In this document: piece by piece, positions 9,165 through 18,100 of the stretch
Layout of the letters: each line of letters opens with the position of its first letter
How positions within the stretch are numbered: the first letter of the stretch is position 1
Source: Oscillospiraceae bacterium
GTDB taxonomy: Bacteria > Bacillota > Clostridia > Oscillospirales > Ruminococcaceae
DNA: 64,000 nt
Assembly (NCBI GenBank): GCA_020024285.1
Contig: JAHHTZ010000007.1
Location: forward strand, 36,483 to 100,482
Direction: 5' to 3'
The notes under the pieces: generated by a model
What the model was told of the DNA's origin: nothing
Database searches by the model: none
Seen by the model: only the letters and a program-made list of their open reading frames with translations
Translations under genes and position numbers: made by a program

Positions 9165-11159
9165 TTAGATGGTCGGCAGCTCGCGGACGTGGGTCTGCTT
9201 GATGACACCCATGCGGTATGCCTTGAGCAGCATCTTGAGGTCCTCGATCTTCTCACGGTTGATCTCTCCGCTGTCGGTGTTGCCGACAAAAAGGCGATTA
9301 TCCAGACACTCAAACAGGTTGCTGGTGGAGTGGATGTCTACATTATTTTCTACTGCATCCGCGGTGCTTGTAAAGGGATCGTGCGCAACGATCCGCATCC
9401 CGTGGGAATTGTAGATGAGGGTATAGCCTGCAATTCCTGTGGTATTGTGGTATGCCTGGCAGAATCCGCCGTCGATGAGCAGAAGCCTTCCGTTGCCCTT
9501 GATGGGGCTTTCGCCGCTCTTCGCCTTCACCGGAACATGACCATTGATGATATGAGCATGCGGCGAATCAAGTCCGAATTCCTTGAGGATACGCAGGCAA
9601 ACCTCCTCCTGATTGATATACTCATAGTATGGATTCTTCGGTTCTGTCCAGGATGTTTTGTCCTCGATCAAAAGGCGCTCAAACGTTGTCATGCGTTCAC
9701 GGCCAAACAGCGGCGAGTTTTTTCCGCACCAGAGGTACCACATATAGTCCTTTGCCAGAGCGCGCTCCTCGCTGTCCTTCGGCGCAAAATACGCTTGACG
9801 GGCGAGCGTTTCGCTGATGGTCATAAGCTCCTTGCCGCAGTAGTCACGTCCGTCGATCCTTACGCTGGCAAAGGAGCCATCCTCATTCAGCGGGATGCAG
9901 CTATGGAACAAAAGGTTGAAATTATACCGGGTGTACATTCCCCCCTTGGTGTACAAAAAGCTGACATGACGGCGCAGCTTTTCACTCTCCTTGAAGGCGA
10001 TTTTCAGGTTGTGCATAACGCGGCGCTCATCGCAGCTGAGCTCATACGGATTTGCAGGATCGACCGTCGGGAAGCTGCAATCCCGCAGCGGATAGGTCAC
10101 GCCGTCGATGGTGATGCTCTGTGTTTCATAGTCGATCTTATCCAGCAGCAGACGACTCTTCATCCCAAATTCCGGGCGGCGCAGGATGATGCGCCCCTCC
10201 AGCTTGAGCATAATGACATCAATGGCTTTTTTCATCTTCGCAAACAGCTGGATCTCCTTCGGACCGTGCTTTTCCGTATCCACAACCTTCGGTGTGAATA
10301 CCGGGCAATCCTCATATGTTTCCTGCGCAAACATGGCAAGCTCGCGCAGACTGATCCCATACACATTTTCGATCAGCTCTGTATTGTTGTACTGAATCGC
10401 AATGTTGAGGACATTGGCAATGCACGCACGGCTCCCGCAGGCGGCACCCATCCACAGGATATCATGGTTCCCCCACTGAAAATCAACGCTGTGATGCTCG
10501 ATCAGATGCTCCATGATAATATCGGGGCGCGGTCCACGGTCGAACACATCCCCAAGGATGTGCAGACGATCCACTGCGAGCGCCTTGATGAGGGTAGAAA
10601 GTGCGCAGATCAGATCCTCCGCCATATCCAGCTCAATCATGGTCTGGATGATGGTGTCATAATATTTTTCTTTGTTGATATCGTCATAATTGGTGTGGAT
10701 CAGCTCGTCGATGGTATATTCAAACCCCTTTGGGGTACGTTCACGCACGATTTTTCTTGAGTATTTGGAGGAAACAACGCGCGTCAGCTCCACAAGGCGC
10801 TGGATGGTGATGCGGTACCAGTCATTCATATTTTTGGTCGTTTGCTTTACAAGGGCTGTCTTCTGGCGCGGATAATAAACGAGGGTCGCAAAATTATCGC
10901 GCTCCGTTTCGGAAAGGATATGCCCAAAACGCGCATCCACCTTCTCACGGATCACGCCCGAAGCATTGTTGAGGATGTGGATAAAAGCATCTGCCTCCCC
11001 GTGAATATCGCTCATAAAATGCTCTGTCCCCTTCGGCAGAACATCATGGGATGCAAGATCGATGATGCGGGCTGCCACATCCTGGATCGATGGATATTTT
11101 TGTGCAAGCATCCGCAAATATTTCCTGTTTTCGTGGATTTCTGTTAAATCTTCTCGCAT
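9165..11159 (-). CDS. fbp: Fructose-1,6-bisphosphatase, class III
   Basis: Hydrolyses fructose-1,6-bisphosphate to fructose-6-phosphate, the irreversible step of gluconeogenesis. The 664-residue length and calcineurin-like metal motifs identify the Firmicutes class III enzyme: a DIHGEAD block near the N-terminus, GDVFDRGPRPD, WGNHDILWMGAACGS and a later NGHVPVK. The ATG at 11159 is preceded by AGAGGAG on the minus strand, better than the in-frame ATG at 11180. The gene stands alone with its own promoter. Pgi and a transaldolase-like aldolase elsewhere in the window act on the same hexose-phosphate pool. Confidence 0.96.
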   Translation of the reverse strand: MREDLTEIHENRKYLRMLAQKYPSIQDVAARIIDLASHDVLPKGTEHFMSDIHGEADAFIHILNNASGVIREKVDARFGHILSETERDNFATLVYYPRQKTALVKQTTKNMNDWYRITIQRLVELTRVVSSKYSRKIVRERTPKGFEYTIDELIHTNYDDINKEKYYDTIIQTMIELDMAEDLICALSTLIKALAVDRLHILGDVFDRGPRPDIIMEHLIEHHSVDFQWGNHDILWMGAACGSRACIANVLNIAIQYNNTELIENVYGISLRELAMFAQETYEDCPVFTPKVVDTEKHGPKEIQLFAKMKKAIDVIMLKLEGRIILRRPEFGMKSRLLLDKIDYETQSITIDGVTYPLRDCSFPTVDPANPYELSCDERRVMHNLKIAFKESEKLRRHVSFLYTKGGMYTRYNFNLLFHSCIPLNEDGSFASVRIDGRDYCGKELMTISETLARQAYFAPKDSEERALAKDYMWYLWCGKNSPLFGRERMTTFERLLIEDKTSWTEPKNPYYEYINQEEVCLRILKEFGLDSPHAHIINGHVPVKAKSGESPIKGNGRLLLIDGGFCQAYHNTTGIAGYTLIYNSHGMRIVAHDPFTSTADAVENNVDIHSTSNLFECLDNRLFVGNTDSGEINREKIEDLKMLLKAYRMGVIKQTHVRELPTI

Positions 11160-11210
11160 AATACTCCTCTTTCTTCCCAATAACAGAATGGTTGCAAATC
11201 AGATATCTTC

Positions 11211-11239
11211 AGTATACCACAGAAGATTGCATATGGAAA
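11211..11239 (-). promoter_or_regulatory. Predicted promoter of fbp
   Basis: On the minus strand, TTTCCA (11239-11234) and TATACT (11216-11211) are separated by 17 bases. Confidence 0.5.
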
Positions 11240-11310
11240 GTATGATAAAAAAGCTACAATCCGCCTTTAGCAAAATAAAACTTTTGTACAAAAAATAATC
11301 TAAAAAAGTA

Positions 11311-11339
11311 TTGACAGATGAATTTTCAGCGTATATACT
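11311..11339 (+). promoter_or_regulatory. Predicted promoter of ribU
   Basis: TTGACA at 11311-11316 and TATACT at 11334-11339 with 17 bases between them, just upstream of the RFN element. Confidence 0.75.
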
Positions 11340-11407
11340 AATGGCGTAGACAATCCCCGGGATCAATACAAAAGTGAATCGTCCGGCACAATGATGCCGG
11401 AGAAAAA

Positions 11408-11522
11408 GTCTGTTTCAGGGCGAGGTGCAATTCCTCACTGGCGGTTACAGTCCGCGAGCCGATGTTCACGGCTGATTGGGTGAAACTCCCATACCAACGG
11501 TATAGTCCGGAAGAAAGAAACG
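11408..11522 (+). ncRNA. FMN riboswitch (RFN element)
   Basis: Conserved RFN blocks are visible in order: CAGGGCGAGGTGCAATTCC, ACTGGCGGT, CCGCGAGCC, GATTGGGTGAAACTCC and CCAACGGTATAGTC, with a closing GTTTC/GAAAC helix. It lies upstream of a riboflavin transporter gene and a terminator, so flavin mononucleotide should repress uptake. Confidence 0.94.
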
Positions 11523-11540
11523 GCGTGTTTTCACGTTTCT

Positions 11541-11576
11541 TAAAGCCTGAAGCGAGATGCTTCAGGCTTTTTTTCC
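11541..11576 (+). terminator. RFN attenuator terminator
   Basis: Hairpin AAGCCTGAAGC / GCTTCAGGCTT followed by T6, between the aptamer and ribU. Confidence 0.88.
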
Positions 11577-11615
11577 TGGCAGACCTTCGAGTTTTTATAC
11601 GGAGGTTTTTTAAGA

Positions 11616-12236
11616 ATGAGTACATTAACGGTTGCCTGCCCAAATGCAAGCTACAACAAAACACGAAAAATCACCCTGATTGCCTTATTTGCAGCCATTT
11701 CTACAGTATTGATGTATTTTGAGATGCCGCTGCCCTTTATGCCGCCTTTCCTCAAGCTGGACCCAAGCGGAGTTCCCATTCTGCTTGCCTCCATGCTGTT
11801 TGGTCCGGGCGCTGCAATTTCTGTCACTATGGTAAAGGATCTCATCCACGTTCTGTCCACAACGACCGGCGGAGTCGGCGAGCTTGCAGACTTCATCCTG
11901 CTCTCCACATTCTCCATTGTTGTTGGATACATCTATCAGCATCGCAGCGATAAAAAGGGCGTTCTGCTTGCAACCTTGTGCGGAACACTCACCTGCACCT
12001 TTGTCGGTGTATTGGCAAACCGCTTCCTGCTGATCCCGTTCTTCTCCAAGGTAATGCCGATTGAATCGATCTTCGCTGCCTGTGCAAAGCTCAATCCTGC
12101 AATCAGCGGTTTGGAAACTTACCTGATTTTCGGTGTTGCACCGTTCAATCTGATAAAGGGTCTGGTGCTCACAGCCTTTACCTTCCTTCTGTACCGCAAA
12201 ATGGAAGGCTTCCTCAAGCATTACCTCATTAAATAA
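11616..12236 (+). CDS. ribU: ECF transporter S component, riboflavin-specific RibU
   Basis: A 206-residue membrane protein with about six hydrophobic segments, the substrate-binding subunit of an energy-coupling-factor transporter. The FMN riboswitch directly upstream assigns riboflavin as the substrate, and the LDPSGVPILLASMLFGPGAA stretch fits RibU. No EcfA or EcfT gene is nearby, so it must share an energy module encoded elsewhere. The ATG has GGAGG twelve bases upstream. It is a single-gene unit ending at a terminator. Confidence 0.94.
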   Translation: MSTLTVACPNASYNKTRKITLIALFAAISTVLMYFEMPLPFMPPFLKLDPSGVPILLASMLFGPGAAISVTMVKDLIHVLSTTTGGVGELADFILLSTFSIVVGYIYQHRSDKKGVLLATLCGTLTCTFVGVLANRFLLIPFFSKVMPIESIFAACAKLNPAISGLETYLIFGVAPFNLIKGLVLTAFTFLLYRKMEGFLKHYLIK

Positions 12237-12278
12237 GATCCTGCATCCGATGATGCAGCATAGAAGTTGTCCCTTGTG

Positions 12279-12317
12279 AAAGGGCGGCTGTGTTTCGACA
12301 CAGCCGCCCTTTTTTAT
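12279..12317. terminator. Bidirectional terminator between ribU and the pyrophosphatase gene
   Basis: Hairpin AGGGCGGCTGTG / CACAGCCGCCCT with T-run on the plus strand; it lies between converging genes. Confidence 0.88.
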
Positions 12318-12331
12318 ATCTTATTGCTTTT

Positions 12332-13981
12332 TTACTGCTGCTGAATTGCCGCAATCAGATCCGGCAGGAACTGTTTCTTTCTCGAAACCATCCCTTCCAC
12401 AAGGATGCCCTCCTCCGAAAATTCCTGATGGTAGGCTGTTTTGAGAAGCTCCTCGCTGTGATCCCCGCAGCACAGCAGGATCGTCGATTCCTCGATGATA
12501 TTTGTCAGCATGAAAAACAGCAGTGTGCTGGAATCTCGCTCATATTTCTCTCGCATCAGCTGCAGGAGCTTTGTGCGCATCTGCTGCAAACCGCTTTTGC
12601 TCACGGAGGTGATCTGTCCCACTCCAAAGTTCACACCGGAGGTTGAGAATGTCTTGTAATCCTGATAGAAGATTTCCTCCGTGGATTTGGACGAGAGGTC
12701 GCTTCCTGCCTCAAACATCGCCTGAGAATATTCCTCAATGTCGATCTGTGCAATCTTTGCAAGCTCCTGTGCCGCTGCCTTGTCGACTGCGGTGCAGGTT
12801 GGGGAACGGAACATCAGCGTGTCAGACAAGATTGCAGAGCACAAAAGACCTGCGATTTCCTTTGTGAGGGTAACCTTGTTCTCCTGCGAAATCTGATATA
12901 CGATGGTCGCGGTACAGCCCAGCGGCTGGTTGCGGAACAGCACCGGATTGATGCTCTGTAAACCGCCAAGGCGGTGATGATCGATGATTTCCTGAATATC
13001 GGCGCACTCCACGCCATCCACTGCCTGATTTTTTTCGTTGTGATCGACAAGGATGACTTGTTTTTTCTCCATCGCAAGGAAGGAACGCTTCGAAATCATG
13101 CCAAGATACTTTCCACTATGGTCTACCACCGGGAAATAGCGGTGGCGTTCCTTTGCCATAACCTCCTTCACCTCATCGGTGAAGTCCTCCATGTCAAACG
13201 CCAGCAGGTTTTTGCTGGTCATAAAGTATTCGATGGGCATACTTTGGTTGATAAGGCGCGCAACGGTGTAGGAGTCGTAGGGGCTGCTCAGGATGACGCA
13301 GCCCTTCTCCTTTGCCCGCTCCAGGATAGTCGGGTTCGGTTCGCTGCTTGTGCACAGAATGATGCAGGATGCACCTACCTCAACGGAGAAGAACTGGGAC
13401 TCAAAGCGGTTCCCCAAAATCACGATATCCCCGTCCGAAACATAATCCACCATCATTTCCGGAGTATTGGCACCGATGGTCACGCGCCCGTTGTCGAATA
13501 TCCTGTTTAGATCTCCGCATAAAACGCGGGCATCCAGCGTTTTTGCAATGTTGGAGAAGGAGGTTTTGGCACGGGATACGATATGATTGTCGTATACATC
13601 CATATTCGATTTGGCAATATCCGTCATGGTGATGAGTCCGATCAAATCGCCCTCTTCGTTTGTGATGCACAGGGTGGTGGTCTGATTTTCCTTCATCAGC
13701 AAATATGCCTGCCGAATGGAGATCGATTTGGAAACGGAAGGGATCTGGCGCATCTCGATGTCGCAGACCTGTGTGCGAACATCGGACAGATATTCCGGTG
13801 CTGTCATACCAAAATAGTTTAACACAAAGGCTGTTTCCTTGCTGATTTCCCCAGCACGTTTTGGAACATAGTTTCCCTGTGTGATCTGATTTTTCACCCA
13901 GGAATAAGCGATTGCAGAGCAAATCGAGTCGGTATCCGGGTTCTTATGTCCGATCACGATCGTCTGTTTTTGTGTGTTCAA
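12332..13981 (-). CDS. Mn-dependent inorganic pyrophosphatase with CBS-DRTGG insert
   Basis: A family II pyrophosphatase of the DHH superfamily, about 549 residues. The GHKNPDTDSICSAIAY start and the DHHRLG block carry Mn ligands. Between them lie two CBS segments (VSKSISIRQAYLLMKENQ..., VMAKERHRYFPVVDHSGKYLG) flanking a DRTGG domain, the insert that lets adenine nucleotides regulate such enzymes. It hydrolyses pyrophosphate to drive biosynthesis. The likely start is TTG at 13981, because GGGAGG lies six bases upstream inside the alternative ATG at 13996. The gene appears monocistronic. Confidence 0.92.
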   Translation of the reverse strand: MNTQKQTIVIGHKNPDTDSICSAIAYSWVKNQITQGNYVPKRAGEISKETAFVLNYFGMTAPEYLSDVRTQVCDIEMRQIPSVSKSISIRQAYLLMKENQTTTLCITNEEGDLIGLITMTDIAKSNMDVYDNHIVSRAKTSFSNIAKTLDARVLCGDLNRIFDNGRVTIGANTPEMMVDYVSDGDIVILGNRFESQFFSVEVGASCIILCTSSEPNPTILERAKEKGCVILSSPYDSYTVARLINQSMPIEYFMTSKNLLAFDMEDFTDEVKEVMAKERHRYFPVVDHSGKYLGMISKRSFLAMEKKQVILVDHNEKNQAVDGVECADIQEIIDHHRLGGLQSINPVLFRNQPLGCTATIVYQISQENKVTLTKEIAGLLCSAILSDTLMFRSPTCTAVDKAAAQELAKIAQIDIEEYSQAMFEAGSDLSSKSTEEIFYQDYKTFSTSGVNFGVGQITSVSKSGLQQMRTKLLQLMREKYERDSSTLLFFMLTNIIEESTILLCCGDHSEELLKTAYHQEFSEEGILVEGMVSRKKQFLPDLIAAIQQQ

Positions 13982-14186
13982 AGAAATTCCTCCCATTCGG
14001 CAAAAAGTTATATGATGTATTCTTCTATTTTATCTATCGCATCAATCGTCTATTTTTGCTGATATTATAGCATGAATTTTTCAAGTCGTGAACTAACAAT
14101 ACAAAAAATAAAGATAAATTTATCATTTATGCCTAATCCCCCTTTCTTTTTCTATCATTTGATGGCAATTTAGCCGGATAAAGCAC

Positions 14187-14233
14187 AAAATGCCCCTTTC
14201 AGAATGGTACATCATCCTGAAAAGGGCATTTTC
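14187..14233 (-). terminator. Terminator of the hydrogenase gene
   Basis: Long hairpin AAAATGCCCCTTTCAG / CTGAAAAGGGCATTTT, placed just after the hydrogenase stop on the minus strand. Confidence 0.8.
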
Positions 14234-14241
14234 CAAAAAGG

Positions 14242-15774
14242 TTAACCTTCCCAATCCACCTCAAAGTGTTCGAGCGCCTCTACCTTTTTAATATCATATT
14301 TGGAATCCATTGCATTTTGCTGTTCTGCCTTGCTCTTGTAATTGCTGATGGATTTTACAGAATCCTTGAGAGACTGCAGGGTACCCATGCCGGCTACACA
14401 GCCGCCGGGACATCCCATGCCCTCCAGAAGGTATCCGTTGTATTTTCCTGCTTTGGCAAGTGCCAGCATCTTTCGGCAGTCCTGAAGGCCCTCTGCATGA
14501 GCCACCTTGACCTCCATATCCGGATCGATTCGGTGGATGGCATCCACAACAGCCTGCGATACACCGCCGGAAACTGCAAACCCTCTGCCTGCGCCGGTTC
14601 CCTCGTGGAACGCTTCTCCTGCCGGGATCTTGGTGAAATCGATCTCCTTTGCATCAAACATTCCCATCAGCTCCTCAAAGGTCAGGACAAAGTCAACATA
14701 GCTTCGGATGCTGGTGCGCATCGCTTCCAGCTTCTTCGCAGAGCATGGACCGATGAATGCGATCTTGCAGTTTGGATCGTGCTGTTTTTCCAGACGGGCG
14801 GTCAGCACCATCGGGGTCAGGGACATGGAGATGCAGTCGGAAAGCTCGGGATACATCTTCTTTGCCATCGTGATCCAGGACGGACAGCACGACGTTGCCA
14901 TGAAGGGGTGCTTCTCCGGCACTTCTTCGAGGAAGCGTTTTGCCTCATCGATCGCGCACAGGTCGGCACCGACTGCAACCTCTGCCACACGGTCAAAGCC
15001 CAGCATCTTCATCGCACCTTCCAGGCGCTCCGGTGTCATATCCGGACCAAACTGTCCGATAAAGGACGGTGCAACGATTGCAACAAGGCGGTCTCCTTCT
15101 TTGATGGACTGGATCAGCTGGAAAATCTGTCCCTTGTCCGAAATCGCACCAAACGGACAGTTTACGATGCACATTCCGCACGAAACGCACTTGTTGTAAT
15201 CGATCTCTGCGTGACCCTGTGCATCCGAATGGATGGCGTTCATTCCGCACGCCTTGGCGCAGGGACGCTCGAGTTTTACGATGGCATGATATGGACAGAC
15301 ATCAGCACAGCGTCCGCATTTCACGCACTTGTCCTTATCGATGACAGAGCGGCCGTGCTTCGTTGTAATGGCGTCCTTCGGGCAAATTTCCTGACAGGGA
15401 TGAGCAAGACAGTGCTGGCATCCGTCTGTCACCAAAATTTCGCGTTCCGGACAGGCATGGCATGCAAATTTGATGATATTGATCAGCGGCGGTTCGTAGT
15501 ATTTTTCTGCACCAACGCTCTCATCGATGTTTGTATTGGTTGGCATATACTGGTCGATTGGACGAAGCGGCAGCCCCATTGCCAAACGAAGACGCTCACT
15601 GACGATTGCACGCTCCAAAAAGATAGAGTCGCGGTAGTTGCCCTCTTCTCCGGGGATGATGGTATATGGCAGGGATGCAAAGCGATGATAGTCCCCGCCC
15701 TCATATGCCAAGCGTGCCAGCTCTGTAAATACTTTTCTTCGGATGTGAATCACAGATGAATACAGTTCATGCAT
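14242..15774 (-). CDS. Monomeric [FeFe] hydrogenase, group B-like
   Basis: A 510-residue iron-sulfur hydrogenase that should interconvert protons and H2. The N-terminal half has cysteine groups for several [4Fe-4S] clusters (CHACPE...CQHC, CVKCGRCADVCP, CVSCGMCIVNCP). H-cluster motifs follow: TSCCPSW (294-300), GPCSAKK with Cys344, and EGMGCPGGCVAG with Cys455 and Cys459. The second and third motifs differ from group A enzymes (usually MPCxxK and a MACPGGC block with a glycine-rich tail), pointing to group B. It is a single gene whose promoter overlaps a possible Rex site; Rex is encoded about 3.4 kb away. Electron partner and direction in vivo are unknown. Confidence 0.9.
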   Translation of the reverse strand: MHELYSSVIHIRRKVFTELARLAYEGGDYHRFASLPYTIIPGEEGNYRDSIFLERAIVSERLRLAMGLPLRPIDQYMPTNTNIDESVGAEKYYEPPLINIIKFACHACPEREILVTDGCQHCLAHPCQEICPKDAITTKHGRSVIDKDKCVKCGRCADVCPYHAIVKLERPCAKACGMNAIHSDAQGHAEIDYNKCVSCGMCIVNCPFGAISDKGQIFQLIQSIKEGDRLVAIVAPSFIGQFGPDMTPERLEGAMKMLGFDRVAEVAVGADLCAIDEAKRFLEEVPEKHPFMATSCCPSWITMAKKMYPELSDCISMSLTPMVLTARLEKQHDPNCKIAFIGPCSAKKLEAMRTSIRSYVDFVLTFEELMGMFDAKEIDFTKIPAGEAFHEGTGAGRGFAVSGGVSQAVVDAIHRIDPDMEVKVAHAEGLQDCRKMLALAKAGKYNGYLLEGMGCPGGCVAGMGTLQSLKDSVKSISNYKSKAEQQNAMDSKYDIKKVEALEHFEVDWEG

Positions 15775-15811
15775 GTTGCTTTCTCTCCCTTGTTCTCTCT
15801 TTCTATTGACG

Positions 15812-15841
15812 ATTATTTCATATTGTTATTATTTTGTCAAT
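15812..15841 (-). promoter_or_regulatory. Hydrogenase promoter with overlapping Rex-like operator
   Basis: On the minus strand TTGACA (15840-15835) and AATAAT (15817-15812) are 17 bases apart. The imperfect palindrome at 15823-15840, with TTGTTA and TGTCAA arms, agrees with the Rex consensus TTGTTAAnnnnTTAACAA at 11 of 14 fixed positions and covers the -35 box. Binding would block polymerase. Operator status is inference. Confidence 0.5.
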
Positions 15842-15922
15842 ATATGCGATGCAAAACCGTGAAACAGTCTAAAATTCTGGGGAAAACATCGCGGTTTCTC
15901 TTAAAATGTGCTTGAATGGATG

Positions 15923-16396
15923 CTACTCTTCTTTCTTGCCCATCAGGTCATGACTGGAGAGCGTATTGAGGATAAAATTCTGATATCCTCCGTCAAACTC
16001 TAAGGTAAAGTCGTGTCCCCCGACGGGGAAAAACTGGATCTTGATGATTTCTCCAACCTCAAGGATCTGACAGGATTCAATCGTTTTCCATGTGTAGAGG
16101 TGTCCAAAGCGATACACCCCTTCTTCATACATTCCAAAGCGAAAGACAAGAAGCGGTGTGACGTTCATGATAAGGTAGATCGGATGCAGCGGCAGATCAA
16201 GGAAGCTGAACAGGACCTGCGCCAGAATCACGAGAGCAAGAACGAAAAGCAAGCCCTTTATGGTCGTGGACGAAGATTCTTTTGCCTTTGCGATCTGCTC
16301 ATGGTACTGCCGATGCACAAGGAACAGCTCAACAAACATAACAACCATGCAAATCATCAATGCAGCGGAATCGATTGTATACAGCATATTTGGCAT
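15923..16396 (-). CDS. Small membrane protein of unknown function
   Basis: A 157-residue protein with three hydrophobic segments (an N-terminal one after MPNMLYT, one around TIKGLLFVLALVILAQVLFSFL, one around HPIYLIMNVTPLLVF), then a soluble C-terminal part of about 65 residues with FGMYEEGVYRFGHLYTWKTIESC. That tail resembles PH-like DUF5673 domains by eye, but the assignment is weak. ATG at 16396 is chosen because AGGAGGG precedes it; the in-frame ATG at 16495 lacks a ribosome site. It is transcribed away from panT and its role is unknown. Confidence 0.7.
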   Translation of the reverse strand: MPNMLYTIDSAALMICMVVMFVELFLVHRQYHEQIAKAKESSSTTIKGLLFVLALVILAQVLFSFLDLPLHPIYLIMNVTPLLVFRFGMYEEGVYRFGHLYTWKTIESCQILEVGEIIKIQFFPVGGHDFTLEFDGGYQNFILNTLSSHDLMGKKEE

Positions 16397-16528
16397 AATG
16401 AATACCCTCCTAAAATATTTCAATAGGAAAAGTATAGCAAAGCTGTCATAGAAAGTAAAGTGCTGTCCCTTTCTTTGAGAAAATGTCGGGTGCATATTTT
16501 ATGATTTTGCAAAAGAAGGCTCATCTTG

Positions 16529-16557
16529 TTGCAATTCCCTTGGGAGTGAAGTATAAT
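16529..16557 (+). promoter_or_regulatory. Predicted promoter of panT-coaX
   Basis: TTGCAA at 16529-16534 and TATAAT at 16552-16557 with 17-base spacing. No riboswitch was seen between it and the start. Confidence 0.7.
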
Positions 16558-16632
16558 GTACAGGATAAATTAAGCATTGTATCTTCAAGGAAACGTGTTT
16601 TCCGTCGAAGAACAGTAGCGGAGGTATGAAAA

Positions 16633-17265
16633 ATGAATAAAAGAATCGGCAAAACATCCAACCTTGTCAAACTGGCGCTTTTATCGAGCGTTATCGTGGT
16701 GATGTCCTTCACTCCACTGGGATTTATTCCTCTGGGATTCATGAATGCGACAACCATCCACATTCCGGTCATCCTTGCCGCCCTGTTGCTGGGCCCGAAA
16801 GAAGGCTGTTTTCTGGGTGCTGTGTTTGGCTTATGCAGTATGATCCGGGCAACCATGGTCCCGCTGATTACGAGCTTTGTCTTTACTCCCTTCTACTCGT
16901 TGGGGGATGTGCACGGAAATTTTTGGAGTCTTGTTGTGTGCTTTGTTCCACGCATCCTGATTGGAGCGGTTTCTTATTTTGTGTATCGGTTTCTGAAAAA
17001 GCTGACCAAAAAAGAAAACCTGTCCATTGCCGTGGCTGCATTCTGCGGCTCCATGACAAACACACTGCTTGTGATGAATTTTATCTATCTATTTTTTGGC
17101 AGCCAATATGCCGCTGTCAATCATACCTCCTATGAGGCATTGTATGCACTCATTTGCTCCGTCATCCTCATCAACGGGGTCCCGGAGGCAATCATCGCCT
17201 GTATTCTGGTGGTTTTGATCTGCAAAGCAATCAAATCCTCCTCTTTTTATAAAAAAGAAATCTAA
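16633..17265 (+). CDS. panT: ECF transporter S component, probably pantothenate (PanT)
   Basis: A 210-residue protein with about six hydrophobic segments, typical of ECF substrate-binding subunits (LVKLALLSSVIVVMSFTPLG..., HIPVILAALLLGPKEGCFLG...). It is followed after 26 bases by coaX, which phosphorylates pantothenate, so pantothenate is the most likely substrate. The start is preceded by GGAGG. As with ribU and folT here, no energy-coupling genes are adjacent, so a shared module is implied. Substrate assignment rests on gene context rather than on residues. Confidence 0.8.
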   Translation: MNKRIGKTSNLVKLALLSSVIVVMSFTPLGFIPLGFMNATTIHIPVILAALLLGPKEGCFLGAVFGLCSMIRATMVPLITSFVFTPFYSLGDVHGNFWSLVVCFVPRILIGAVSYFVYRFLKKLTKKENLSIAVAAFCGSMTNTLLVMNFIYLFFGSQYAAVNHTSYEALYALICSVILINGVPEAIIACILVVLICKAIKSSSFYKKEI

Positions 17266-17291
17266 CACCATATCAAGGAGGGAGTATCCCT

Positions 17292-18059
17292 ATGGCACTT
17301 GCTGTTGACATTGGTAATACAAACATCGTACTTGGCTGTTTTCACGATGATAACATCGAATTTATTGCACGCATCGCAACGGAGCGCACCCGCACTGCAG
17401 AACAATACGCCGCAGAGATCAAGGGCATCATCCAGCTGTATGACAAGGACCCGCGAAACATCGAGGGCTGCATCATCTCCTCGGTTGTTCCGCCCCTTAC
17501 ATCTGTTTTAAAATCGGCTGTGGAGCGCATCACCGGCAAAGTCCCCATGATCGTCGGTCCCGGACTCAAAACCGGGCTCAACATTAAAATCGACAATCCG
17601 GCACAGCTGGGGAGCGACCTTGTCGTAACGGCTGTTGCTGCCATCCGGCAATATCCTCTTCCGCAGATCATCATTGATATGGGTACTGCCACCACGCTCT
17701 CTGTCATCAACACCGAGGCGGAATACGTCGGCGGAGTGATTATCCCGGGGGTCAATCTCTCCCTCACCGCCCTGTCTGCCCACGCAGCACAGCTTCCCGC
17801 CATTGCAATCGGCAAGCCTAAAAAAATATATGGGAGCAACACGGTGGACTGCATGACCAGCGGTGCCGTTTACGGAAGTGCTGCGATGGTCGACGGCATG
17901 ATCGAGCGCATCACCGAGGAACTGGGACAGCATCCTGTTGTGATCGCCACAGGGGGCATTGCAAAAGCAATCGTTCCTTATTGCAAGCATCAGGTCCTTC
18001 TCAACGAAGACCTTCTGCTTCAGGGGCTGGCAACGCTCTATTATAAAAACAAAAAATAA
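17292..18059 (+). CDS. coaX: Type III pantothenate kinase CoaX
   Basis: Catalyses the first committed step of coenzyme A synthesis, ATP-dependent phosphorylation of pantothenate. The 255-residue protein shows the ASKHA-fold signatures DIGNTNIVLG at the N-terminus, IDMGTATTLS in the middle and GGVIIPGV after it, as in type III kinases, which are insensitive to CoA feedback. AAGGAGGGA precedes the ATG. It is cotranscribed with the S component upstream, forming an uptake-and-trap pair, and a terminator follows 10 bases after the stop. Confidence 0.96.
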   Translation: MALAVDIGNTNIVLGCFHDDNIEFIARIATERTRTAEQYAAEIKGIIQLYDKDPRNIEGCIISSVVPPLTSVLKSAVERITGKVPMIVGPGLKTGLNIKIDNPAQLGSDLVVTAVAAIRQYPLPQIIIDMGTATTLSVINTEAEYVGGVIIPGVNLSLTALSAHAAQLPAIAIGKPKKIYGSNTVDCMTSGAVYGSAAMVDGMIERITEELGQHPVVIATGGIAKAIVPYCKHQVLLNEDLLLQGLATLYYKNKK

Positions 18060-18069
18060 TCGGCAGAAT

Positions 18070-18100
18070 AAAAAACCACCCGTAAAACGGGTGGTTTTTT
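18070..18100 (+). terminator. panT-coaX terminator
   Basis: Perfect hairpin AAACCACCCG / CGGGTGGTTT with TAAAA loop and T-run. Confidence 0.92.

Noticed and set aside
9147..10760. A 537-residue open frame on the plus strand opposite fbp
   Set aside because: It is the complement of the clear class III FBPase gene; its composition (Cys- and His-rich with no domains) is typical of an antisense frame.
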